NCBI GenBank assembly: GCA_946410005.1
Contig: CAMJYS010000013.1
Location: 1-12,259, forward strand
Origin: an uncultured Clostridia bacterium
GTDB lineage: Bacteria > Bacillota > Clostridia > Oscillospirales > Acutalibacteraceae
Direction: 5' to 3'
DNA length: 12,259 nt
In this document: positions 7,801 to 12,259 of the stretch, piece by piece
How the letters are laid out: the number at the start of each line of letters is the position of its first letter
How positions within the stretch are numbered: the first letter of the stretch is position 1
Position numbers and translations under genes: made by a program
The notes under the pieces: model-generated
The model's database searches: none
What the model saw: only the letters and a program-made list of their open reading frames with translations
What the model was told of the DNA's origin: nothing

Positions 7801-8277
7801 ATGGGCTATTAAAGCCATGTGAAAAGCTTCTTGAGGATTATTGGAAGATAGCATGGCGTACCCTGTTTGTCTGCAAGCGTATACGTCGGAATGGTCGCCA
7901 AAAATAGAAAGCGCATGAGTCGCGACTGTTCTTGCCGCTACGTGTATAACATTCGGCAAAAGTTCTCCTGCCATTTTGTACATATTCGGAATCATTAATA
8001 ATAACCCTTGCGAAGACGTAAACGTTGTAGCTAAAGTTCCGGCGGCTAATGCACCATGGACAGTTCCGGCAGCTCCCGCTTCTGATTGCATTTCAAAAAC
8101 TTCTACAGGTGAACCGAAAATGTTTTTTTTGTTTTGGCAAGAGTATTTATCCGTAACATCTGCCATTACAGAAGACGGCGTAATGGGATAAATTGCCGCA
8201 ACTTCGCTAAGTGCGTATGCCGCATGAGCACATGCGGTATTTCCATCCATTGTGGTTTTAGTTATTTTTTTATTCAA
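4813..8277 (-). CDS. nifJ: Pyruvate:ferredoxin (flavodoxin) oxidoreductase, single-chain PFOR
   Basis: It converts pyruvate and CoA to acetyl-CoA and CO2 and passes two electrons to ferredoxin or flavodoxin in the cytoplasm. The 1154-residue chain has the full domain order: the N-terminal domain with YPITPSS (T33), E66 and R116 for TPP and pyruvate; the CoA-related middle; a two-cluster ferredoxin domain (C699, C702, C705, C709 and C753, C756, C759, C763); and the C-terminal TPP domain with GDGWAYDIG (981-989) and SNTGGQ. The proximal cluster ligands C824, C827 and C1090 are present, but the fourth, in the usual ATGCSSIWG motif, is Arg852 (codon CGT, 5722-5724). The start is TTG at 8277, 8 bases after GGAGGG (8286-8291), and overlaps the stop of the upstream gene as TTGA. 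It is the last gene of the operon and is followed by a terminator. Confidence 0.96.
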   Translation of the reverse strand: MNKKITKTTMDGNTACAHAAYALSEVAAIYPITPSSVMADVTDKYSCQNKKNIFGSPVEVFEMQSEAGAAGTVHGALAAGTLATTFTSSQGLLLMIPNMYKMAGELLPNVIHVAARTVATHALSIFGDHSDVYACRQTGYAMLSSNNPQEAFHMALIAHLSAIKSHVPFLHFFDGFRTSHEIQKIELLDYDDIKNLVDYKELEKFRKNALNPETPIMRGTAQNDDVYFQNREACNKYYDSVPDIVNSYMEKINSLANTRYKPFEYYGANDAEKIIIAMGSVCETIEETIDYMLLNSEKVGLVKVRLYRPFSAEYLLKILPENVKKISILDRTKESGSIGEPLYLDVLAALQKSNRKIELFSGRYGLSSKNTTPSQIFSVYENMDSENPKKRFTVGINDDVTHFSLKISKEIITAPSDNFSCKFWGIGSDGTVGAAKNTIKIIGDNTEKYVQGFFQYDSKKSGGVTISHLRFANSPIKSTYYVDKANFVACHTPEYIYKYNIVNEIKPGGNFLLNCSWDENEIEKLLPNKIKKYIAQNNINFYTVNATDISRNIGLGGRINIVLQAAFFKISNIIDEEKALSLIKDAVTKTYSKKGEQIVKLNHIAAEKGMKSIKKINIPESWKNISENDNSNANENFSENKNLQDFMKNIVTPINNKHGDDLRVSAFLNCVDGTIPIATAAFEKRSTASFVPKWIPENCIQCGFCSLVCPHACIRINAINNDELLKAPKNFKHKKMMGVNDLEFSVTVSPKDCTGCENCTKVCPGLKQNKALEMSSIEKESKEQISFDYSQQLSEKPEVFEKFKETTVKGSQFKKPLLEFSGACAGCGETPYAKLATQLFGDKMIIANATGRSSIWGGSFPSSPYTTDNNGKGPAWQNSLFEDNAEFGFGIVLAQKFKRNKIKNAICKLKEISNSENLNLLCDEYLNTFSNTKLNDVASKKLINYLENEFNPKNGEQKEISKFLLKNKNDISKKSVWLFGGDGWAYDIGFGGLDHVIASGENVNILVFDTEVYSNTGGQASKATPKGAIAQFASTGKKTPKKDLAAIAMSYKNVYVAKVALGADYNQCLKAFNEAENYDGPSIIIAYSPCINHGIKGGMKNSMLSAKQAVESGYWNLLRYNPNNPEPLSVDNKEPKLPLSEFLESELRFKSLKN

Positions 8278-8630
8278 CTGATAATCCCTCCAAGATTTAC
8301 TTTTTCTGAACTGATTAAAAATATTTTTTCGTCAAATCCGCCACGTTTTTCCTTTTTGCTAAGTCTTACTTTTTCGATTTCTTCAAATGTTATATCTTGA
8401 TTTTTTATGATGCTGTGTATAACTTCGAATAAATCCGCAAGTTCTTCCGTTAAATGTTCTTTGTTTTCAGCAGAAATAACTTCGGCGCATTCTTCCGTTA
8501 GTTTTTCAAAAAGAGCGATTCTATATTCTTCGTTATTTAAAATTTTAATGTCGGGATGACCTCCGTTTTTATTTATAATCTCCGGGATTTTATCTCTGAC
8601 TAATTTATTGAAATATACTGGTTTATTCAT
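8274..8630 (-). CDS. MazG / PRA-PH-like nucleoside triphosphate pyrophosphohydrolase
   Basis: This small all-helical protein (118 residues) is of the MazG-like NTP-PPase superfamily, which hydrolyses nucleoside triphosphates to monophosphate and pyrophosphate and is thought to clean up non-canonical nucleotides. It opens with NKLVRDKIPEII (8-19), typical of the phosphoribosyl-ATP pyrophosphohydrolase-like branch. The metal-binding pattern is EExxE (46-50) followed by ExxD (63-66), and it closes with EKRGGFDEKIFL. The last residues (LGGIIS) are longer than usual because their codons carry the GGAGGG ribosome binding site of nifJ, and the TGA stop overlaps the nifJ TTG start by four bases, which suggests translational coupling. 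AAAGGA lies upstream of its ATG at a normal distance. Substrate is unknown; a hisE role is unlikely because no histidine genes are nearby. Confidence 0.85.
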   Translation of the reverse strand: MNKPVYFNKLVRDKIPEIINKNGGHPDIKILNNEEYRIALFEKLTEECAEVISAENKEHLTEELADLFEVIHSIIKNQDITFEEIEKVRLSKKEKRGGFDEKIFLISSEKVNLGGIIS

Positions 8631-8652
8631 AATTTTTATCCTTTCGATTTTG

Positions 8653-9021
8653 TCACTTAAATTCAGATTTTAGCACTTTAATTTTAAACAGTATAAAAGA
8701 TGACGATTTTGCCGAATCAAAGTGTTTTTTTAATTTTGGACACGCTTCGAACATTTCGAATTTAATTTTCAAATCTGTACATTCAGTAGCTTGACCGGTT
8801 ATTCGCAGCCACTGTCTTATTTTGGGTTTTACTGCCACAATTTGTATATTTCCGTCATTTTTTATTTGTTTGTGTGCGTCGTTGAAAATGCTTGTGGATA
8901 TATACAAATATTCATTTTTCTCCATTATCGCACCAAAAGGTCTTGCAGCGGGGAAATCTCCGTTTTTTGAGACAACTATAAAATGGTCGCATTCTTTTAA
9001 AAAGTCGTATATTTTGCTCAT
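8653..9021 (-). CDS. PNPOx-like FMN-binding split-barrel protein
   Basis: This 122-residue protein resembles the small pyridoxamine 5'-phosphate oxidase-like family of clostridia. The features in order are IYDFLKECDHFIVVSKNGD, ARPFGAIMEKNEYLYISTS (a strand pair around RPFGA), a helix with DAHKQIKND, then IQIVAVKPKIRQWLRITGQA, the conserved WLRITG strand, and a C-terminal FILFKIKVLKSEF strand. Members bind FMN or related cofactors; most have no known reaction and true PdxH activity is not implied. I chose the ATG at 9021. The open frame continues to a TTG at 9054 that lies inside the end of proS, and family members begin at about the MSKIYDF position. No clear Shine-Dalgarno precedes the ATG (the sequence is A-rich), and the proS stop is only 14 bases upstream, so translation probably depends on ribosomes leaving proS. 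Confidence 0.82.
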   Translation of the reverse strand: MSKIYDFLKECDHFIVVSKNGDFPAARPFGAIMEKNEYLYISTSIFNDAHKQIKNDGNIQIVAVKPKIRQWLRITGQATECTDLKIKFEMFEACPKLKKHFDSAKSSSFILFKIKVLKSEFK

Positions 9022-9035
9022 TTTATTTTTTATTA

Positions 9036-10472
9036 TCAGTATGCTTTTGCCCAATAAACTAAGTGTTTAGCTTCTTTTCCGCAGAATGCGCATTTAGTAT
9101 CTATCTTTTCTTCGTTGTCACGAATGCATCTCGAAGTGAAAGCGGTAATTTCTTTTGATTTTTTCTCGCAGTTTTCGTCTCCGCACCACATTGCTTTTAT
9201 AAATCCCGGTTTTGATTTTGCAATATTTTCAAATTCTTCAAAATTATGCGCTTCATAGGTCATTTGATTTCTGCGCTCTAATGCTTTTTTATATATTCCT
9301 TTACGTAATTTTTCTAAAAGCTCAGGAATGGCAACTTCTATATCGTTTAAATCCACGAATGTTTTTTCTAAATTATCACGTCTTACGACAACGCACTGAT
9401 TTTTTTCGATGTCTTTAGGGCCGATTTCGATTCTTAATGGTACACCACGCATTTCATATTCGGAGAATTTCCAGCCGGGAGATTTATCTGATATATCTGT
9501 TTTTACTCTGCAAATTTTTCTTAATCTATGTTCAATTTCTTTTGCTTTTTCCAAAACACCTTCTTTTTGCATTGCAATAGGAATAATCATAACTTGAACA
9601 GGAGCGATTGCAGGAGGAAGCACAAGACCTCTGTTATCCCCGTGAACCATAATGACAGCGCCAATCATTCTTGTCGTACAACCCCAAGATGTTTGATATG
9701 GATTTTGTGGTTTATTGTCTCGGTTTTGAAATTCTATATTAAATGCTTTTGCAAAATGATTTCCAAAATAATGACTTGTTGCGGACTGAAGAGCTTTTCC
9801 ATCATGCATTAATGCTTCTATTGTATATGTAGATTCCGCACCGGCAAATTTTTCGCTTTCGGTTTTTTGACCTTTTATTGCAGGAATAGCTAAATATTTT
9901 TCGAAAAAATTGTGGTAAACATCAAGCATTTGCATGGTTTCATCCTTAGCTTCTTCCGCAGTTTCATGGATAGTATGACCTTCTTGCCATTGAAATTCCG
10001 CAGAGCGCAAAAATGGACGAGTTGTTTTTTCCCAACGCACCACATTGCACCATTGATTATAAAGTTTTGGTAAATCTCTCCAAGAATGTACAACTTTCGC
10101 ATAGTGTTCGCAAAAAAGCGTTTCGGATGTGGGTCTTACGCAAAGTCTTTCTTGTAATTTTTCATTTCCGCCATGAGTTACCCAAGCAACTTCCGGCGCA
10201 AAACCTTCTATATGGTCTTTTTCTTTTTGAAGTAAACTTTCAGGAATAAACATTGGCATAGAAACATTTTCATGACCAAGTTCTTTGAATTTTTTATCAA
10301 GGATAGACACCATGTTTTCCCAAATAGCATAACCATAAGGTTCGATAATCATACAGCCTTTTACGCTTGAATAATCCATTAGCTGCGCTTTTCTTACGAT
10401 GTCGGTATACCATTTAGCAAAATCATCTTCCATAGCTGTTATTTCTTCGACTTGTTTTTTTGTTTTAGACAT
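9036..10472 (-). CDS. proS: Prolyl-tRNA synthetase, short (archaeal/eukaryotic-like) type
   Basis: It charges tRNA-Pro with proline in the cytoplasm. At 478 residues it is the short type, without the editing insertion of the E. coli enzyme. Class II motif 2 lies in [22 protein letters not shown] (parts of 145-166), motif 3 in [10 protein letters not shown]...[10 protein letters not shown] (264-287), and the anticodon-binding domain follows from about 292 to 390. The C-terminal zinc module uses C430, C435, C461 and C464, and the chain ends with tyrosine (YWAKAY), as is usual in this type. The ATG start is preceded by AAGGGAG (10483-10489) with a 10-base spacer. It is the first gene of the proS-PNPOx-NTPase-nifJ operon. 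No T-box motif is visible in its short leader. Confidence 0.96.
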   Translation of the reverse strand: MSKTKKQVEEITAMEDDFAKWYTDIVRKAQLMDYSSVKGCMIIEPYGYAIWENMVSILDKKFKELGHENVSMPMFIPESLLQKEKDHIEGFAPEVAWVTHGGNEKLQERLCVRPTSETLFCEHYAKVVHSWRDLPKLYNQWCNVVRWEKTTRPFLRSAEFQWQEGHTIHETAEEAKDETMQMLDVYHNFFEKYLAIPAIKGQKTESEKFAGAESTYTIEALMHDGKALQSATSHYFGNHFAKAFNIEFQNRDNKPQNPYQTSWGCTTRMIGAVIMVHGDNRGLVLPPAIAPVQVMIIPIAMQKEGVLEKAKEIEHRLRKICRVKTDISDKSPGWKFSEYEMRGVPLRIEIGPKDIEKNQCVVVRRDNLEKTFVDLNDIEVAIPELLEKLRKGIYKKALERRNQMTYEAHNFEEFENIAKSKPGFIKAMWCGDENCEKKSKEITAFTSRCIRDNEEKIDTKCAFCGKEAKHLVYWAKAY

Positions 10473-10477
10473 AAAAT

Positions 10478-10542
10478 ATTCGCTCCCTTAATTTTATAAT
10501 CATAATTATACACCAATGTCATTATGTTTTTAAAGAGCGAAT
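10478..10542 (-). promoter_or_regulatory. Possible hairpin hiding the proS ribosome binding site
   Basis: ATTCGCTC (10478-10485) and GAGCGAAT (10535-10542) are perfect 8-base inverted arms. In a minus-strand RNA, two G-U pairs and one further A-U pair would extend the stem across the GGGAG of the proS Shine-Dalgarno. The 5' arm lies upstream of the proS promoter, so only RNA reading through from the RING gene would contain both arms. No function is demonstrated. Confidence 0.35.
10505..10534 (-). promoter_or_regulatory. Probable promoter of the proS operon
   Basis: On the minus strand there is a perfect TATAAT (10510-10505) with a weak TTTAAA (10534-10529) 18 bases upstream. Transcription would start near 10498, leaving a leader of about 25 bases before the proS ATG. 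The -35 match is poor, so confidence rests on the -10 box and its position. Confidence 0.5.
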
Positions 10543-10553
10543 TTGGTTCGATA

Positions 10554-10693
10554 TCATATTTTAAAATTTTTTGGAATAGGCTTGTGGCATATATAACAGT
10601 TTACGTTTCCTAAAGGTATAAGTTCTTTTAAACATTCACTGCAGTAAGGGGTATGTTTACAGGGGAGAAAAGGAAATTGATTGATATTTTTTT
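10554..10693 (-). other. Out-of-frame C3HC4 RING-finger continuation
   Basis: In the -1 frame relative to the gene above, this stretch gives NINQFPFLPCKHTPYC, SECLKELIPLGNVNCYIC and HKPIPKNFKI, then TGA (10554-10556). Joined after EKK it completes a RING finger: C267-x2-C270-x13-C284-x-H286-x3-C290-x2-C293-x11-C305-x2-C308. The C-x-H-x3-C-x2-C spacing and the final C-x-I-C-x-K-P-I are like IAP-type RING domains of eukaryotic E3 ubiquitin ligases. The -1 frame has a stop (TGA) immediately before the A-run, so the frames can be joined only between there and 10628. All eight ligands and spacings are intact, so the domain has not decayed. Confidence 0.8.
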
Positions 10694-11509
10694 CTCATAA
10701 CACATCACGCATTCCTTTGTCGCGTTTAATAAACGTTTATCAATTTTATCAATCGTGTTGATTATTTTACTTGTTATGGTATGAAAATTTTCTTTTATTG
10801 GCATTACCTTTAATAATAATTGGAGTTGTTCTTTGAATTTGGCTAATCCTTCTAATTCACTATCACTTGCTTTAACAAATAGATTGAATTTGAATTTTTT
10901 TATTTTATATGGTTGATCATCATTAAAAATTATATCTGTCGAAAAGTTATCTTTATTTTCAAAAGTTTTTTCATCGCTATATTTTTTTAAGATGCTACCC
11001 ATTTGACCTATAGAAATTTGATTAACAAACACAGAACTACATAACTCTATCTCTTTGCTTAATCTTATAAAGTCTTGCTTTATTGGTTTAAAATCTAGCG
11101 TTGCTCCTCTTAAAGCAGAAAAACTAACTTTGGAAATCTTTTTACATTCTAAACTAAGCTTTTTGAATGATTTTAATATATCTTTTATGGCTATTTCAGT
11201 TACATTGCCTTTAGAAATATAATTATTCATTCTGTCCTTTAAAAATATAGCTTGTTCTGATAACGATTTTAAATATGGTGCGCTTTTGCTTTTGGGTTTG
11301 TTTTCATATTCGCTGTATAGGGCACTCAAAGTACTGCATTCTTTGCTAATTCTATTTTTGAAATTTTCAAAATTTTTTGTATCGATGTCATCTAGCTCAA
11401 AGCTAATGCGCTCTGTTTTTGCTAGAAATTTTTTTCTTTTTACGTCAACGTCATGGATTTTACCTTCTACAATCATTTTTGCTTTTTTTAACGGGTTCAA
11501 TATACTCAT
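10628..11509 (-). CDS. Helical protein, frame-interrupted before completing a C-terminal RING finger
   Basis: The open frame encodes 293 residues from the ATG at 11509. Most of it is charged, helical sequence with likely coiled-coil stretches (for example residues 20-100 and 225-265) and no signal peptide. It then reaches ECVMCYEKK, the first metal pair of a RING finger, and after that gives an unrelated 19-residue tail. In the -1 frame, starting at a run of seven A (10687-10693), the sequence continues with the missing six RING ligands to a stop at 10554. The joined product would be 318 residues. I chose the ATG because GGAAGG (11522-11527) precedes it and because the longer TTG start at 11548 lies inside the -10 box. 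The role of the N-terminal part is unrecognised. The gene may be a pseudogene, a sequencing indel or a slippage-expressed gene. Confidence 0.7.
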   Translation of the reverse strand: MSILNPLKKAKMIVEGKIHDVDVKRKKFLAKTERISFELDDIDTKNFENFKNRISKECSTLSALYSEYENKPKSKSAPYLKSLSEQAIFLKDRMNNYISKGNVTEIAIKDILKSFKKLSLECKKISKVSFSALRGATLDFKPIKQDFIRLSKEIELCSSVFVNQISIGQMGSILKKYSDEKTFENKDNFSTDIIFNDDQPYKIKKFKFNLFVKASDSELEGLAKFKEQLQLLLKVMPIKENFHTITSKIINTIDKIDKRLLNATKECVMCYEKKISINFLFSPVNIPLTAVNV

Positions 11510-11547
11510 GTTTGTTATACACCTTCCAAAAATATTATGTAAATCCA

Positions 11548-11576
11548 ATTATATATAATGCCCATAATTTTCGCAA
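11548..11576 (-). promoter_or_regulatory. Sigma-A-like promoter of the RING-finger gene
   Basis: On the minus strand TTGCGA (11576-11571) and TATAAT (11553-11548) are 17 bases apart. The start point near 11541 gives a leader of about 32 bases containing the GGAAGG ribosome binding site. The strong match suggests the gene is still transcribed. Confidence 0.7.
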
Positions 11577-11721
11577 GTGCAAATAATAAAACTTGTTTAT
11601 TTTTACAAAGACACAGTTGCTAAAAAATTAAAAATTAAAATTCAAAAATGATTTTAAGAGAGAAAATTATATGAATAAACGAGTAAAATAAAGATTTTAT
11701 GTTTTGTAATTAAATTTAGTG

Positions 11722-11751
11722 TTGACAGCATAAATAGTAAAATGATATGAT
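11722..11751 (+). promoter_or_regulatory. Sigma-A-like promoter of rplM-rpsI
   Basis: A consensus TTGACA (11722-11727) and TATGAT (11746-11751) are 18 bases apart, placing the start near 11758 and a leader of about 38 bases. Between this promoter and the divergent RING-gene promoter (11577-11721) the sequence is very AT-rich, with short AAAATT-like repeats and no gene I can support. Confidence 0.8.
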
Positions 11752-11795
11752 TTATATCGTTAGATATTAATAATATTTTTATAGGAGGATGAACA

Positions 11796-12239
11796 ATGTC
11801 TACATACATGCCAAAAAGCAATAATGTTGAACGTAAATGGTATATTATAGACGCAGCCGGAAAACCACTCGGAAGAACGGCAGTTAAAGCAGCAAATTTG
11901 CTCCGTGGAAAAAATAAACCAACTTTTACGCCTCATGTTGATTGCGGAGACCATGTAATCATTATCAATTGTGAGAAAGCAGTTCTTACAGGAAAGAAGC
12001 TTACTCAAAAATATTACTATCATCATACGGGATATATCGGTCATCTTAAAAGCACAAGATACGATAAACTCATGAGAGAACATCCTGAAAAAGCTATGCA
12101 TTTAGCAGTAAAAGGAATGCTTCAAAGCAATTCTTTGGGCAGAAAACAAATAACAAGATTACGTGCTATTGTAGGTTCAGCACATAATCACGAAGCACAA
12201 AAACCAGAAATGTGGAAAGATGCGGAGGGAAGTAAATAA
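11796..12239 (+). CDS. rplM: Large ribosomal subunit protein L13 (uL13)
   Basis: This is an early-assembling structural protein of the 50S subunit. The 147-residue sequence shows the family pattern: RKWYIIDAAGKPLGRTAVKAANLLRGK (in parts, residues 14-40), FTPHVDCGDHVIIINCEKAVLTGKK, YYYHHTGYIGHLKS, the signature AVKGML-x3-SLGR, and HNHEAQKPEMW near the end. The length is normal with a few extra C-terminal residues (KDAEGSK). AGGAGG (11783-11788) lies 7 bases before the ATG. The stop codon overlaps the next start as TAATG, the usual tight rplM-rpsI coupling, and the GGAGGG for the next gene lies within the last codons. Confidence 0.98.
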   Translation: MSTYMPKSNNVERKWYIIDAAGKPLGRTAVKAANLLRGKNKPTFTPHVDCGDHVIIINCEKAVLTGKKLTQKYYYHHTGYIGHLKSTRYDKLMREHPEKAMHLAVKGMLQSNSLGRKQITRLRAIVGSAHNHEAQKPEMWKDAEGSK

Positions 12240-12259
12240 TGTACGAAAAAGAGCCATTC
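12239..12259 (+). CDS. rpsI: Small ribosomal subunit protein S9 (uS9), first seven codons only
   Basis: The frame begins with ATG at 12239, sharing one base with the rplM stop, and reads MYEKEPF to the window edge. A GGAGGG about 10 bases upstream supports the start. The identity rests mainly on gene order, because rpsI follows rplM in nearly all bacteria, and on the beginning resembling clostridial S9 proteins. Confidence 0.8.

Noticed and set aside
9022..9054. TTG start at 9054 for the PNPOx-like protein
   Set aside because: It lies inside the end of proS, has no ribosome binding site and adds 11 residues that the family lacks. The ATG at 9021 matches the usual family start.
10473..10553. 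T-box riboswitch upstream of proS
   Set aside because: The leader is short and has no sequence resembling the conserved T-box antiterminator motif, and there is no terminator before the proS start.
10685..10696. A classical programmed -1 ribosomal frameshift site at the RING-gene A7 run
   Set aside because: The zero-frame codons are GAG AAA AAA ATA, so the base before AAA AAA is G and the X-XXY-YYZ heptamer is not met. I also see no obvious strong hairpin or pseudoknot just downstream. Polymerase slippage or an indel fits better.
11671..11691. Tiny open frame encoding MNKRVK ahead of rplM
   Set aside because: It lies upstream of the rplM promoter, has no good ribosome binding site and is short enough to occur by chance.
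651..12101. Many long open frames antisense to nifJ, proS, the ATPase gene and rplM
   Set aside because: They overlap well-supported genes, show no recognisable domains and lack proper ribosome binding sites. They are shadows caused by codon bias.
1..12259. CRISPR array, tRNA, rRNA, insertion sequence or prophage
   Set aside because: I found no regularly spaced repeats, no tRNA-like cloverleaf or rRNA sequence, and no transposase, integrase or phage gene in the window.

Overview
The window reads as a chromosomal contig end from a strongly AT-rich, low-GC Gram-positive bacterium, most likely a member of the Clostridia. The evidence is a YlmC/YmxH-type PRC-barrel sporulation protein, a single-chain pyruvate:ferredoxin oxidoreductase (anaerobic metabolism), a short class II ProS with a C-terminal zinc module, an rplM-rpsI pair and G-rich Shine-Dalgarno sequences, with GTG and TTG starts in places. 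A RING-finger gene would fit a host-associated lineage, but that is inference.

Left end (1-1047): bases 1-47 are not biological. They match the end of an Illumina P7 index primer, an 8-base index and the complete TruSeq read-2 adapter. The next ~47 bases look foreign to the gene that follows, which is the 3' part of a hemolysin III/TrhA-type membrane protein (stop at 646). It converges with a ylmC/ymxH-like gene only 4 bases away, and the hemolysin gene's intrinsic terminator lies inside the last codons of that opposing gene.

Centre (1048-4812): a complete CtpE-like P-type cation ATPase (+) with its own promoter ends in a bidirectional terminator shared with convergent yajC (-). Upstream of yajC is an unrecognised exported protein (-). 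Both minus-strand genes have their own sigma-A-like promoter.

Operon (4813-10510, minus strand): proS, a PNPOx-like flavin-fold protein, a MazG/PRA-PH-like NTP pyrophosphohydrolase and nifJ (PFOR) lie head to tail with gaps of 14 and 22 bases and a final 4-base TTGA overlap, and end in a strong terminator. One metal-ligand cysteine of the PFOR proximal cluster reads as arginine.

Right end (10554-12259): a mostly helical protein on the minus strand carries a C-terminal C3HC4 RING finger that is split from the rest by a one-base frame change at a run of seven A. It has a good promoter and is divergent from rplM, which overlaps the first seven codons of rpsI at the window edge.

The observations most worth checking are the frame-split bacterial RING protein, the Cys-to-Arg change in PFOR, the synthetic and chimeric left end, and a possible hairpin that would hide the proS ribosome binding site only on read-through RNA.
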